Shown: positions 16,718 through 25,329 of the stretch, in pieces | Numbering within the stretch: position 1 is the first letter of the stretch | Layout of the letters: each line of letters opens with the position of its first letter | NCBI RefSeq assembly: GCF_029690045.1 | Contig: NZ_CP121464.1 | Coordinates: 4,526,001-4,590,000, forward strand | DNA: 64,000 nt | DNA from: Janthinobacterium rivuli | Lineage (GTDB): Bacteria; Pseudomonadota; Gammaproteobacteria; Burkholderiales; Burkholderiaceae_D | Direction of reading: 5' to 3' | Program-made: the position numbers and the translations under genes | Notes under the pieces: generated by a model | The model's database searches: none | Told to the model about the DNA's origin: nothing | Seen by the model: the letters and a program-made list of their open reading frames with translations, nothing else

Positions 16718-17728
16718 ATGAGCCAACCTCAAAATCCCGACCAGACCGACGTCACGGCGCCCGACGCTGTGCTGCCCGCCCCGCCGCCCGTGCGCCACGC
16801 CGAACTGAAGGCGGCCATCCTGCTCGTCTTCATGTTCGTGCTGGTGGTCGGCTCCGTCGTCTACCTGATGTATGCGCGCGGCGCCTTCGAAGCCACGCAG
16901 ACGCTGGTGCTGACGGCCGACGATTCGGACGGCGTCGGCGTGGGCGCCGACCTGACCTTTTCCGGCTTTCCCATCGGCCGCGTGCAGCGCATCGAACTGG
17001 CGCCGGACGGCCGCGCGCGCGTCATCATCGACGTGCCGCGCAAAGACGCGCACTGGCTGCGCACCAGCTCCATCTTCACCCTGGAACGGGGCATCGTGGG
17101 CGGCGCCAAGCTGCGCGCCTACAGCGGCATCCTGACGGACCCGCCGCTGCCCGACGACGCCACGCGCGACTTGCTGGTGGGCGACATGGCGGCGGAAATT
17201 CCCCGCCTGCTGGCCGCCGCCAAGGACTTGCTCAACAACCTGGGCAACCTGACGGGCAGCGATTCCGCACTCGACGGCACCATGCGCAACGTGCAGGCCG
17301 TCACCGGCAAGCTCAGCGGTCCGGGCGGCGCCATGGGCTTGCTGACGGGCGACGACAAGCAATCGCGCCTGCTGATCGAGCGGGCCAACGCCCTGCTGAT
17401 CACGGCCGACCAGTTGGCGCGCCGCACGGATGGCCTGGTGGCCAATGCCGATACGCGCGTCTTCGGCGACAAGGGCGTGATGACGGATGCGCAGGCGACC
17501 ATCGTGCAGCTGAACGCGCTGCTGGCCGACACGCGCAACAGCCTGAAAAAAGTCGACGCCGTGCTGGTCGAAGCGCAAGCCGTGGGCGCCAACGCCAAGG
17601 CGGCCACCGCCGACCTGGGTCCGCTGCGCGCCGACGTGGAAAGCAATCTGCGCAAGGTCGAGCAACTGGTCAATGAAATCAACCGCAAATGGCCGTTCAA
17701 GCGCAATCCGGAGATCACACTGCCATGA
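16718..17728 (+). CDS. MlaD-like MCE-domain protein
   Basis: A 336-residue protein with a Pro-rich cytosolic N-terminus, one membrane helix (about residues 31-50, AAILLVFMFVLVVGSVVYLM) and a periplasmic MCE domain (about 57-140: GVGVGADLTFSGFPIGRVQR, then SSIFTLERGIVGGAKL). A long alpha-helical tail follows, rich in Leu/Ala repeats (for example LLAAAKDLLNNLGNL). MCE proteins form hexameric rings that carry lipids across the periplasm. The gene overlaps the following lipoprotein gene by four bases (ATGA), so translation is coupled. Confidence 0.9.
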   Translation: MSQPQNPDQTDVTAPDAVLPAPPPVRHAELKAAILLVFMFVLVVGSVVYLMYARGAFEATQTLVLTADDSDGVGVGADLTFSGFPIGRVQRIELAPDGRARVIIDVPRKDAHWLRTSSIFTLERGIVGGAKLRAYSGILTDPPLPDDATRDLLVGDMAAEIPRLLAAAKDLLNNLGNLTGSDSALDGTMRNVQAVTGKLSGPGGAMGLLTGDDKQSRLLIERANALLITADQLARRTDGLVANADTRVFGDKGVMTDAQATIVQLNALLADTRNSLKKVDAVLVEAQAVGANAKAATADLGPLRADVESNLRKVEQLVNEINRKWPFKRNPEITLP

Positions 17729-18405
17729 GAAAACTCAACGCCTCCTTGTCCGCCCTGGCCGCATTGTTGTGCACCGCGCTCGCCGCCTGCTCCAGCGGCC
17801 CGCCCGTGCCGGACTGGAAAATGAATGCGCAAAGTTCCGTCGAACGCTTTCAAGCGGCCTACTTGAATGGCAACGCCCTGGTCGAGCAGACGGAATTCCG
17901 GCGCGCCCGCAGCCAGGTGGCCGGCACGGGCAAGCTTGACCTCGTGGCGCGCATCGAACTGCTGCGCTGCGCCGCGCGCGTGGCCAGCCTGGCCTTCGAG
18001 GACTGCGCCGGCTTTGACGCCCTGCAAGCCGACGCGACAGACGCCGACCGCGCGTATGCGGCCTGGCTGGCTGGCAAGGCGCAGGCGGCCGACGTCGCCC
18101 TGCTGCCGGAAACGCAGCGCGCGGCCGCCGGCGCCAGCGCCGATACGGCCGCCGCCAGCGCCGTGTCCGCCATCAAGGACCCGCTGTCGCAGCTGGTGGC
18201 GGCCGGCGTGCTGCTGCGCTCGGGCCGCGCCACGCCGGCGCTGCTCGATACGGCCGTGGCCACCGCCTCGGACCAGGGCTGGCGCCGGCCGCTGCTGGCG
18301 TGGCTGGGCGTGCAGCGCCTGCGCGCCGAACAGGCGGGCGACACGCAAGCGGCGCAGCGCATCGCGCGGCGCATGGCGATCGTCGAGCAGCCGCTGGCGC
18401 CTTGA
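17725..18405 (+). CDS. Lipoprotein of the MCE cluster
   Basis: A 226-residue lipoprotein. The signal peptide MRKLNASLSALAALL ends in a lipobox LAAC, with the lipidated Cys at about residue 22. The mature part is Ala-rich and helical (VSAIKDPLSQLVAAGVLLRS), reminiscent of helical-repeat lipoproteins, but no family is certain. It starts at ATG 17725 inside the end of the MCE gene. By position it is the auxiliary, possibly outer-membrane, component of this transport cluster. Confidence 0.75.
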   Translation: MRKLNASLSALAALLCTALAACSSGPPVPDWKMNAQSSVERFQAAYLNGNALVEQTEFRRARSQVAGTGKLDLVARIELLRCAARVASLAFEDCAGFDALQADATDADRAYAAWLAGKAQAADVALLPETQRAAAGASADTAAASAVSAIKDPLSQLVAAGVLLRSGRATPALLDTAVATASDQGWRRPLLAWLGVQRLRAEQAGDTQAAQRIARRMAIVEQPLAP

Positions 18406-18492
18406 GCGCGCCGATGGCGGCCCAAGGCAGGCAGAATCAGGCATAATCGAGCGAGGATGACATCAAGGCCGTGCAGGCAGCGAGGTGTGACG

Positions 18493-19818
18493 ATGCAGTT
18501 CGAGGATTTCGACCTTTCCACTCCCGATACCGGCCGGCATGCCGGGACGGCGCCTGGCGATGACGCGTCGGCCGCCACGGCCGTGCGCCTGCAATACCTG
18601 CTCGACAATACACCTTCCATCATCTATTGCACCGTGCCCAGCGGCGACTTCAAGATGACCTTTGTCAGCAACAATGCCCTCAACGTGCTGGGCTACCAGC
18701 CCGAGGAGATGGTGGCCGATCCGAATTTCTGGTTCGACCACATCCACCCCGACGATGCGCCCGGCATCTTTTCCAGCCTGGCGCAGATCTTCGTCGAAGG
18801 CGCGCGCGCCTACGAATACCGCTTCCGCGTGCGCGACGGCAGCTATCTGTGGATGCACGACAGCCTGCGCCTCGTGCGCGACGATCACGGCGTGCCGTTC
18901 GAGGTGATCGGCTCGCTGACGGACATCACGGAACGCAAGGGCATGGAAGCGATGCTGCAGGCGCGCGGCGAAGAGCAGCAACTACTGATCAGCAAGTTGC
19001 AGGAAGCGCACGACCAGCTGCTGCAATCGGAAAAGATGGCCTCCATCGGCCAGCTGGCGGCCGGCATCGCGCATGAAATCAACAACCCGATCGGCTTCGT
19101 CAATTCGAACATGAGCTCGCTGCAAGGCTATGTCGGCACCCTGTTCGACGTCATCGCCCAGTATGAAGCGGCGATGGGCGAGCCGCTCGATGGCCCGGCC
19201 CGGGCCGAAAAAGTGGCGCAGGTGCGCGCGCAGGCCGACCTGGCTTTCCTGCAGGACGACATCGGCGACCTGGTGCGAGAATCGATGGATGGCTTGAAAC
19301 GCGTGCGCGACATCGTGCAGGCGCTGAAGGATTTTTCCCACGTGGGCGAGACGGACTGGCAAGTGGCCAGCCTGCATGCGGGCCTGGACAGCACCCTCAA
19401 TATCGTCGCCAACGAATTGAAATACAAGGCGCGCATCGAAAAACACTATGGCGAGCTGCCGCAGATACTGTGTCTGGCGTCGCAGCTGAACCAGGTCTTC
19501 ATGAACCTGCTCGTCAACGCGGGCCAGGCCATCAGCAGCGACGGCGTGATCAGCATCCGCACGGGCCACGCGGGCGACTGGGTGTGGGTGGAGATCGGCG
19601 ACACGGGCGCCGGCATCGCGCCCGAGCACCTGAACCGCATCTTCGAACCATTTTTCACGACCAAGGCCGTGGGCAGCGGCACCGGCCTGGGCCTGTCGCT
19701 GTCGTACGGCATCGTCAACAAGCATGGCGGGCGCATCGAGGTGGCGTCCGAAGTGGGCCAGGGCACGCGCTTTACCGTGCACCTGCCGCTGCAGCCGCCT
19801 GGCGCCGCGAAGGCCTAG
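18493..19818 (+). CDS. PAS sensor histidine kinase
   Basis: A 441-residue kinase without membrane segments. A PAS/PAC domain (about residues 30-150) has LLDNTPSIIYCTV and YEYRFRVRDGSYLWM. The dimerisation/phosphoacceptor region [20 protein letters not shown] carries the phosphorylated His in AHEINNP, and the ATPase domain has N-, G1- and G2-box features ([47 protein letters not shown]). ATG 18493 has GAGG seven bases upstream. The kinase core closely resembles that of the kinase in the opposing operon. The stop codons of this gene and of the opposing response regulator share the palindrome CTAG (19815-19818). Confidence 0.92.
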   Translation: MQFEDFDLSTPDTGRHAGTAPGDDASAATAVRLQYLLDNTPSIIYCTVPSGDFKMTFVSNNALNVLGYQPEEMVADPNFWFDHIHPDDAPGIFSSLAQIFVEGARAYEYRFRVRDGSYLWMHDSLRLVRDDHGVPFEVIGSLTDITERKGMEAMLQARGEEQQLLISKLQEAHDQLLQSEKMASIGQLAAGIAHEINNPIGFVNSNMSSLQGYVGTLFDVIAQYEAAMGEPLDGPARAEKVAQVRAQADLAFLQDDIGDLVRESMDGLKRVRDIVQALKDFSHVGETDWQVASLHAGLDSTLNIVANELKYKARIEKHYGELPQILCLASQLNQVFMNLLVNAGQAISSDGVISIRTGHAGDWVWVEIGDTGAGIAPEHLNRIFEPFFTTKAVGSGTGLGLSLSYGIVNKHGGRIEVASEVGQGTRFTVHLPLQPPGAAKA

Positions 19819-21152
19819 GCGTCTTTCGACGGCGCGTACACGCGGATGCTCAGGCGCCCGCCATTCTTGCCTTCAAAGTCGAGCAGCTGGGCAATCACGC
19901 GGGCCGTCAGCACGTGTTCGGCCGCCAGCAGCATCAGGCCATCGCGGCTGATCAGGTCGCGCGACAGCACCATGCCCGGCTCCAGCTGGCCCGACAGCAC
20001 CGTCAGGTCGCGCGCCGGCGGTTCCGTCTCTTCCATGATGCTGCGGAAAGCGGCCACCACGGCCGGGTCATAGCGCTTGCCGACGCTGTCGTAGATCAGG
20101 GTGCGGGCCTCGTCGGCGCGCAGGCTGCGCTGCACCATGGCGCCGATCTGCAAGCCGTCGTAGTCGGACGCCAGCGCCAGGATGCGCGCGCCCATGGGAA
20201 TGGCCAGGCCTACCAGGCCGTCGGGAAAGCCGCCGCCGTCGAAGCGCTCGAGCTGCGAGCGCAGGATCACGGAGACGGCGCGCAGCTCGTCGAGCGCCAT
20301 CAATAACTGTTCGGCGCGCAGCGGATGCTTGCGGAACGCGGCCAGCTGCTCGCCATTCCAGGCGCTGGCCGGCAGTTCCAGCACGTCGTCGCTCAGGCTG
20401 AGCTTGCCGATATCCTTGAGCAGGGCCGCGATGAACACGTCGCGCGCCTCCTGCCCTTCCAGGCCCAGCGCCTGCGCCAGCTTGCGCGACAGCTCGGCCA
20501 CCCGCCGCGCATGACCGGCCAGCTTGCCGCCACGCATCTCGATCAGGTTGGAAAACACCTTGATGGTCGTCACGAACGTGGCTTTCAGTCGCTCGTTGGC
20601 CGCCTGCACTTCGTCGTGCGACTGCTTCAGCTGCTGCGTGCGCGTGGCCACCTTCGCTTCCAGGCTGGCGTTGAGCGCCTGCAGCTCCACGTTCTGGCTG
20701 GCCGTCAGCGCTTCCAGACGCAGCTTTTCCTGCTCCAGCGCGCGCCGTTCCAGCGCGTGGCGCACCACCAGCACGATATCGTTCTCGTCCCACGGCTTGG
20801 TCACGTAGCGGTAGATCTCGCCCTGGTTGATGGCGTCGAGGATGGACTGGATGTCGGCATAGCCGGTCAGCAGCAAGCGGATGGTGCCGGGCCAGCGCTG
20901 GCGCACCTGGGCCAGGAACTGGGCGCCGTCCATCTGCGGCATGCGCATGTCGGAAATGACCAGGTCCACCGTCTCGCTCTCGAGCAGGGCCAGGCCGGCC
21001 GCGCCGCCATCGGCCGTCAGCACGCGGTAGCCGTGCGGGCGGAACAGCCGCCGCAGCGACGACAGGATATTCGGCTCGTCATCGACGCACAGGATGGTGG
21101 ACGGCGCGGTGCTGGTGCTGGTGCTGGTATGCATGCTGTCCTGTTCGGTCAT
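19815..21152 (-). CDS. Response regulator with degenerate HD-GYP domain
   Basis: A 445-residue protein with an N-terminal receiver domain (phosphoacceptor Asp68 in VISDMRMPQMDG; Lys in YVTKPWDE), a coiled-coil linker (about 135-190) and an HD-GYP-like domain (about 195-370). The domain keeps HARRVAELSRKLA, but the HD doublet reads KDIGK (246-250), the usual HHE reads QLE (300-302) and GYP reads GFP. Loss of metal-ligand His residues suggests it cannot hydrolyse c-di-GMP and acts by binding (inference from the family). The C-terminal region (GQLEPGMVLSRDLISRDGL) resembles the small 110-aa protein in the same operon. It overlaps the upstream kinase gene by four bases and is last in the operon. 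Confidence 0.85.
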   Translation of the reverse strand: MTEQDSMHTSTSTSTAPSTILCVDDEPNILSSLRRLFRPHGYRVLTADGGAAGLALLESETVDLVISDMRMPQMDGAQFLAQVRQRWPGTIRLLLTGYADIQSILDAINQGEIYRYVTKPWDENDIVLVVRHALERRALEQEKLRLEALTASQNVELQALNASLEAKVATRTQQLKQSHDEVQAANERLKATFVTTIKVFSNLIEMRGGKLAGHARRVAELSRKLAQALGLEGQEARDVFIAALLKDIGKLSLSDDVLELPASAWNGEQLAAFRKHPLRAEQLLMALDELRAVSVILRSQLERFDGGGFPDGLVGLAIPMGARILALASDYDGLQIGAMVQRSLRADEARTLIYDSVGKRYDPAVVAAFRSIMEETEPPARDLTVLSGQLEPGMVLSRDLISRDGLMLLAAEHVLTARVIAQLLDFEGKNGGRLSIRVYAPSKDA

Positions 21153-22630
21153 GGTGCGACGGCCTGCGCCTGGCGCACGGGCAAGGTGATGCGAAAGGTG
21201 GTGCCGCTGCCGATGACGCTGCGCACGTCGATGCGGCCATGGTGTTTCTGCACCGTCGTGTAGGCCAGCGACAGGCCCAGCCCCGTGCCCTTGCCGACGG
21301 CCTTGGTGGTAAAGAAGGGGTCGAAGATGCGCGACAGGTGCTCGGGCGCGATGCCGCCGCCCGTATCCTCGACCTCGATCCACACTTCCGTCGCGTTGTC
21401 GCTGCCCGTGCGCAGGGTGATGCGTCCGTGCGCCTCGCCCATGGCGTGGGCCGCGTTGACGACCAGGTTCATGATCACCTGGTTCAGCTCGGAAGGCTGG
21501 CATTCGATGTCGGGAATGTCGCCATATTCGCGCACCACGTCGGCCTTGTACTTGACCTCGTTATTCACGATATTGAGCGTGGTATTGATGCCCTGGCGCA
21601 AGTCGGCCCAGACCCACTCCTGGTGCGCATCCGTGCGCGAAAAATCCTTCAGGTCCTGCACGATGCGGCGCACGCGCGAAATGCCTTCCTTCGACTCGCC
21701 CATCAGCATCGGGATGTCGGTGCGCAGGAAATCCAGGTCGATCTGCTCGCGCAGCGCCCGCAGGCGCGCCGCCACCACGGGGTCGGACACGGCCGGCTCG
21801 GCTTCCTCATAGGCGTCGAGCATGCTGAACAGGTCGTCCAGGTAGCCTTCCAGGGTGCCGACATTGGAAAACACATAGCCGATGGGATTGTTGATCTCGT
21901 GCGCCACGCCGGCGGCCAGCTGGCCGATCGATGCCAGTTTTTCCGACTGCAGCAGCTTTTGCTGGGCCAGCGACAGCTTGCTGTTCAATTCCGTCAGGGC
22001 CAGGTTACGCTCGCGCAATTCCAGATCGGCGATCTGGCGCTGGCGGATGTCGTCGGCCAGGCGCTCGTTCATCTCCGCCAGCTGGGCCGTGCGCTCGGCC
22101 ACCAGGTGTTCCAGGTTGTCGTGCGCCTTGCGCAGCGCCAGTTCCGCCAGGCGCCGTTCGCTCACGTCGCGCAGGGTTTCGATGGCGCCCACCAGGCGTC
22201 CCTGGCGGTCGCGCAGGGGCGCCGCCGTGAAATGCAACCAGTGGCCGTCGGGGCCGATATCGGCAAAAAAATCCTCGGCCTCGAAGGCGCCGGGGATCAC
22301 GGGTGAACGCTTCAGCTTGCCAAGGTAAAGGTCATTTTCGCCGAGCGCGATGTCGTCGGCCACCAGCAGGTCGGCCAGGCAGGCGCGCGGCTGCGGATAA
22401 AACGCCTTCCAGTGGTCGCGCGTGCCGACCATCTCGGCGGCCGCAAAGCCCAGCAACTGCTCGCAGGCGCTGTTCCAGTGCGTCACCACGTGATTCGTGT
22501 CGATGGCGAAAGTGGCCACGGGATGGCCGTCGAAAAATGCCGACAGCGCGATGGTGTCGCCCTGACGGCGTTCCGGCTTGGCCGGCAGCGCCTGCCCTGC
22601 ATCTGTTTCCATGGCCTCTATCCTGTTCAT
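21149..22630 (-). CDS. PAS sensor histidine kinase
   Basis: A 493-residue soluble kinase. A PAS domain (about 28-165) contains [20 protein letters not shown] and [10 protein letters not shown], followed by a coiled coil (about 165-240). The phosphoacceptor helix is [20 protein letters not shown], and the ATPase domain has [35 protein letters not shown] and [13 protein letters not shown]. It is the fourth gene of a five-gene chain: its ATG overlaps the stop of the HDOD gene, and its stop overlaps the start of the HD-GYP-like regulator, its likely phosphotransfer partner. Confidence 0.92.
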   Translation of the reverse strand: MNRIEAMETDAGQALPAKPERRQGDTIALSAFFDGHPVATFAIDTNHVVTHWNSACEQLLGFAAAEMVGTRDHWKAFYPQPRACLADLLVADDIALGENDLYLGKLKRSPVIPGAFEAEDFFADIGPDGHWLHFTAAPLRDRQGRLVGAIETLRDVSERRLAELALRKAHDNLEHLVAERTAQLAEMNERLADDIRQRQIADLELRERNLALTELNSKLSLAQQKLLQSEKLASIGQLAAGVAHEINNPIGYVFSNVGTLEGYLDDLFSMLDAYEEAEPAVSDPVVAARLRALREQIDLDFLRTDIPMLMGESKEGISRVRRIVQDLKDFSRTDAHQEWVWADLRQGINTTLNIVNNEVKYKADVVREYGDIPDIECQPSELNQVIMNLVVNAAHAMGEAHGRITLRTGSDNATEVWIEVEDTGGGIAPEHLSRIFDPFFTTKAVGKGTGLGLSLAYTTVQKHHGRIDVRSVIGSGTTFRITLPVRQAQAVAP

Positions 22631-23466
22631 GCCAGCATGATCCGCGACATTTCATCGAAGGTGTGTTCCGTTTGCCCCAGCAGCGCCAGCCAGGCGGGTT
22701 CGTCCAGCGCGATGCTACGCCAGCCCGTCGGCGACAGGGGCGGCACCAGCGCATCGTCGACGCCGGCCAGGTCGAGCGCCAGGGCAACGGCATTGGCCAG
22801 GTGCACGGCCAGCGGCAGGCCGCCCGCTTCCAGGCGGTCGATGGCATGGTGGTCGGCCACCGCCTGCTGTATCGCCTCGGGAAACTTCCAGTAGGCGGCA
22901 AGGGCGCTGCCCACCTGCGCGTGATCGATGCCGATGACGGCCAGTTCCGCCTCGGCCATCTGGCAATCGTGCGCCTGGCGGTGGCTGCGCACGAGCGCGT
23001 GTTCGGCCGGGAAGCGCGTCACCAGCACCAGGGTGCCCAGGTCGTGCAGCAGGCCGGCCGTGAACGCCGTTTCGGGATTGACGCGCAGGTGCGGCGCCAG
23101 CAGGCGCGCGGCAATGGCCGTGGCCAGCGAGTGGCGCCAAAAGGCCTGGAAATCGAAGCCGCCGCTGACGGGTGCGAAACTGCCCGTCAGGGCGCACGCC
23201 GTGACGACGGTGCGGATGCTGTGAAAGCCCAGCACGGAAACGGCTTGCGGAATACTGGTGACCTTCGATTGCATGCCGTAGAACGAGGAATTGGCGATGC
23301 GCAAGGTCTTCGCCGCCAGGGCCTGATCCAGCTCGATCTTTTGCGCCAGCACGTGCACGTCCGTGTCATCCTGGTCCATGCTCGACAGCAGTTCCAGCAC
23401 CACCACCGGCAGCGAAGGCAGTTCCTGGATCTGGCGGATGATGTGTTCAAAACTGAGGCGTGTCAT
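22627..23466 (-). CDS. HDOD-domain protein
   Basis: A 279-residue HDOD protein, a relative of HD hydrolases used as signalling modules. It begins MTRLSFEHIIRQIQELPSLP. The domain has IELDQALAAKTLRIANSSFY, IPQAVSVLGFHSIRTVV, the retained HD pair in TAGLLHDLGTLVL, and a distal HHAID motif. HDOD proteins usually act as non-enzymatic regulators downstream of two-component or c-di-GMP inputs. It overlaps both neighbouring genes by four bases (ATGA), so it is translated as part of the operon. Confidence 0.9.
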   Translation of the reverse strand: MTRLSFEHIIRQIQELPSLPVVVLELLSSMDQDDTDVHVLAQKIELDQALAAKTLRIANSSFYGMQSKVTSIPQAVSVLGFHSIRTVVTACALTGSFAPVSGGFDFQAFWRHSLATAIAARLLAPHLRVNPETAFTAGLLHDLGTLVLVTRFPAEHALVRSHRQAHDCQMAEAELAVIGIDHAQVGSALAAYWKFPEAIQQAVADHHAIDRLEAGGLPLAVHLANAVALALDLAGVDDALVPPLSPTGWRSIALDEPAWLALLGQTEHTFDEMSRIMLA

Positions 23467-23795
23467 GCCACGCCCCCTTGCCGGTAGCGCTGCAGCAGCG
23501 CCAGTAGTTCGGCCCCGGCGGAATCGGCCGGTGTGGCGCGGAACAGCACGGCCAGCCGTTCCAGGCGGCGCAAGCGTTCCTGCTCGGCATGCGCCTGCGC
23601 GGCGGGGTCAAGCACCTCGTCCATGACGACGCGGCAGCGCTCCACATTGCGCCGGCGCAGAGCCGTCAGGTTCGCCGCCGTCAGAGTGGCGCCCTGGGCC
23701 AGCAGCACGGCGCCGCTGGCGTCGTTCAAGGCCTGCGCCAGCACCATGCCTTCCTGCGCCTGCTCCATCGAAATCTCGCGTCCGCTTTCACTCAT
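23463..23795 (-). CDS. Small signalling-operon protein, 110 aa
   Basis: A 110-residue soluble protein. Its core EQAQEGMVLAQALNDASGAV followed by LLAQGATLTAANLTALRRRN matches the short beta-rich module (GMVLARDV...G.LLL..G..L) that often flanks HDOD and HD-GYP domains, so it may be a detached accessory domain of the HDOD protein next to it. The C-terminal half is helical and charged. Four-base ATGA overlaps with the genes on both sides support it as a true gene. Its biochemical role is unknown. Confidence 0.75.
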   Translation of the reverse strand: MSESGREISMEQAQEGMVLAQALNDASGAVLLAQGATLTAANLTALRRRNVERCRVVMDEVLDPAAQAHAEQERLRRLERLAVLFRATPADSAGAELLALLQRYRQGGVA

Positions 23796-24634
23796 GTATC
23801 TGCTCCATGACGACTCAGGGTGACGAGGCTGCCGCGCGAGCGCGAATGCAGGCCCATCGGATGGACGGCCACGGCGTACGGCTGACCATCGATGGCGGCC
23901 AGACGGGGGGCGCCCTGCCCGTCGAACAATTGCGGCAAGACGATCGCCGCCTCGTTGCCCAGCAGGGCCGCGCCCCGTTCGAACAGGTTGGCCGCCGCCG
24001 CGTTGATAAAGGCGATCATGCCGTCCTCATCAAGCCCGATCACGGGCAGCGGCAGAAATTGCAGCAGTTCGCGCGCGATGCCCAGGCTGACTTCATCGCG
24101 GCTGATCTGGTGCTGCTGCTGGCGCACCAGCGCCTGCATGGCGGCATTGGCGGCCGCCAGCGCCTGGTTGGCGTCGCGCAGCTGCGCATTGAGGCGCACA
24201 TTGTCGTCGTCGATGCCTTTCAGGCGAAACGCTTCGGCGATATGCTCGCGCAGCTGGTGGTCTTCCCAGGGCTTGGTGAGGAATTTGAAAATGGCGCCCT
24301 CGTTGACGGCGTCCGTGACGGCCTGCAACTCGGTGTAGCCCGACAGCATGATGCGGATGGTTTGCGGGCGCAGCAGCTTGGCCTTGCGCAGGAAGTCGGC
24401 GCCCAGCATGCCCGGCATGCGCTGGTCCGAGACGATGACGTCGACGGCGTGGCTGGCCAGCACGTCCAGCCCTTCCTGGCCGCCGTTGGCCGTCAGGATA
24501 TGGTAGCCGTCGCGCCGCAGCAGGCGCTTGAGGGAAGCGAGGATATTCGGTTCGTCATCGACCAGCAGCAAGGTGCGCGGCGGCGCCGCAGGCACCGCCG
24601 TCCCTGACATGTCATGCTCGTCGTGCACATCCAT
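23792..24634 (-). CDS. Response regulator with C-terminal PAS-like domain
   Basis: A 280-residue protein and the first gene of the five-gene operon. The receiver domain (about 18-135) has LLLVDDEPNILASLKRLLRR, phosphoacceptor Asp in IVSDQRMPGM and Lys in FLTKPWED. A coiled coil (about 145-180) leads to a PAS-like domain (about 190-275: LPLPVIGLDEDGMIAFINAAAANLF). No DNA-binding or kinase domain is present, so output is probably by protein interaction within the cluster. Start ATG 24634 has GAGAGGA at seven bases. Its stop overlaps the next gene by four bases. Confidence 0.88.
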   Translation of the reverse strand: MDVHDEHDMSGTAVPAAPPRTLLLVDDEPNILASLKRLLRRDGYHILTANGGQEGLDVLASHAVDVIVSDQRMPGMLGADFLRKAKLLRPQTIRIMLSGYTELQAVTDAVNEGAIFKFLTKPWEDHQLREHIAEAFRLKGIDDDNVRLNAQLRDANQALAAANAAMQALVRQQQHQISRDEVSLGIARELLQFLPLPVIGLDEDGMIAFINAAAANLFERGAALLGNEAAIVLPQLFDGQGAPRLAAIDGQPYAVAVHPMGLHSRSRGSLVTLSRHGADT

Positions 24635-24783
24635 CGGACCATCCTCTCATCGCCGCAGCGATATCGGAGCTTGCCTGGAGGGAGAATTTGCCGCGCGAGA
24701 CCATCTTGCGCGGCAGCCAGCTTGCACTGAAATTATACGACTAAATATTCCCGTATGACACTAATCCGGCACTTATCCGCCAC

Positions 24784-25248
24784 TTATCCGCGCTGTACAG
24801 GACAAGGCGTGTCGCGGTAAAACACAAAGCCGCCCAGGCCGATGGCTTGCGTGTCGGCCTTCACGGCGTAGACCAGCGTATTCTTGGCGGCCTCGACCCT
24901 CAGCAGGTTCTTGTGCAGCACCGTTTGCGCGTGCGACAGTTCCAGCGACGGCGTCGGCGCCAGTTGCAAACGCAGCTCGGACGTGGCCGCATCGTAGGCC
25001 CAGCGGCCCGGATTGAAAAAGGCGAAGCCACCGTCGAAACGCAGGCTGCCATCCTTGAACTGGGTCAGGCAAATACCGGGAAATTCGCTGGGCGGGTTGT
25101 ACCAGGTGGCGGCCACGGCGGCGTCGGCCGGCGTCTTGCCCGGCATCTGCATGCCGGTGCTGTCATTTTTTCCGCCCATGCCGGCGCAACCGGCCAGCGC
25201 CAGCGCGCAAGCCAGAGCGCCCGCGCGCGTGATGAATATCATGTGCAT
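24784..25248 (-). CDS. Hypothetical lipoprotein, 154 aa
   Basis: A 154-residue lipoprotein. The signal peptide MHMIFITRAGALACALALAG ends in the lipobox LAGC (Cys at about residue 21). The mature domain (TWYNPPSEFPGICLTQFKDG, then AFFNPGRWAYDAATSELRLQ) looks beta-rich and has two further Cys residues that could form a disulfide. ATG 25248 has AGGGG at seven bases. No family is recognised. It stands alone between the signalling operon and the helicase. Confidence 0.75.
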   Translation of the reverse strand: MHMIFITRAGALACALALAGCAGMGGKNDSTGMQMPGKTPADAAVAATWYNPPSEFPGICLTQFKDGSLRFDGGFAFFNPGRWAYDAATSELRLQLAPTPSLELSHAQTVLHKNLLRVEAAKNTLVYAVKADTQAIGLGGFVFYRDTPCPVQRG

Positions 25249-25329
25249 TGCCGTCCCCTTGCTTTATAGAAACATCATCTTAAAGCGGGACGGCCAGCCG
25301 TTCAAGCGGCTAGCGCACATAAGGGGGAT

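Noticed and set aside
20325..22306. Long plus-strand frames across the signalling operon
   Set aside because: They run antisense to kinase and receiver domains with intact motifs; no ribosome binding sites or domains.
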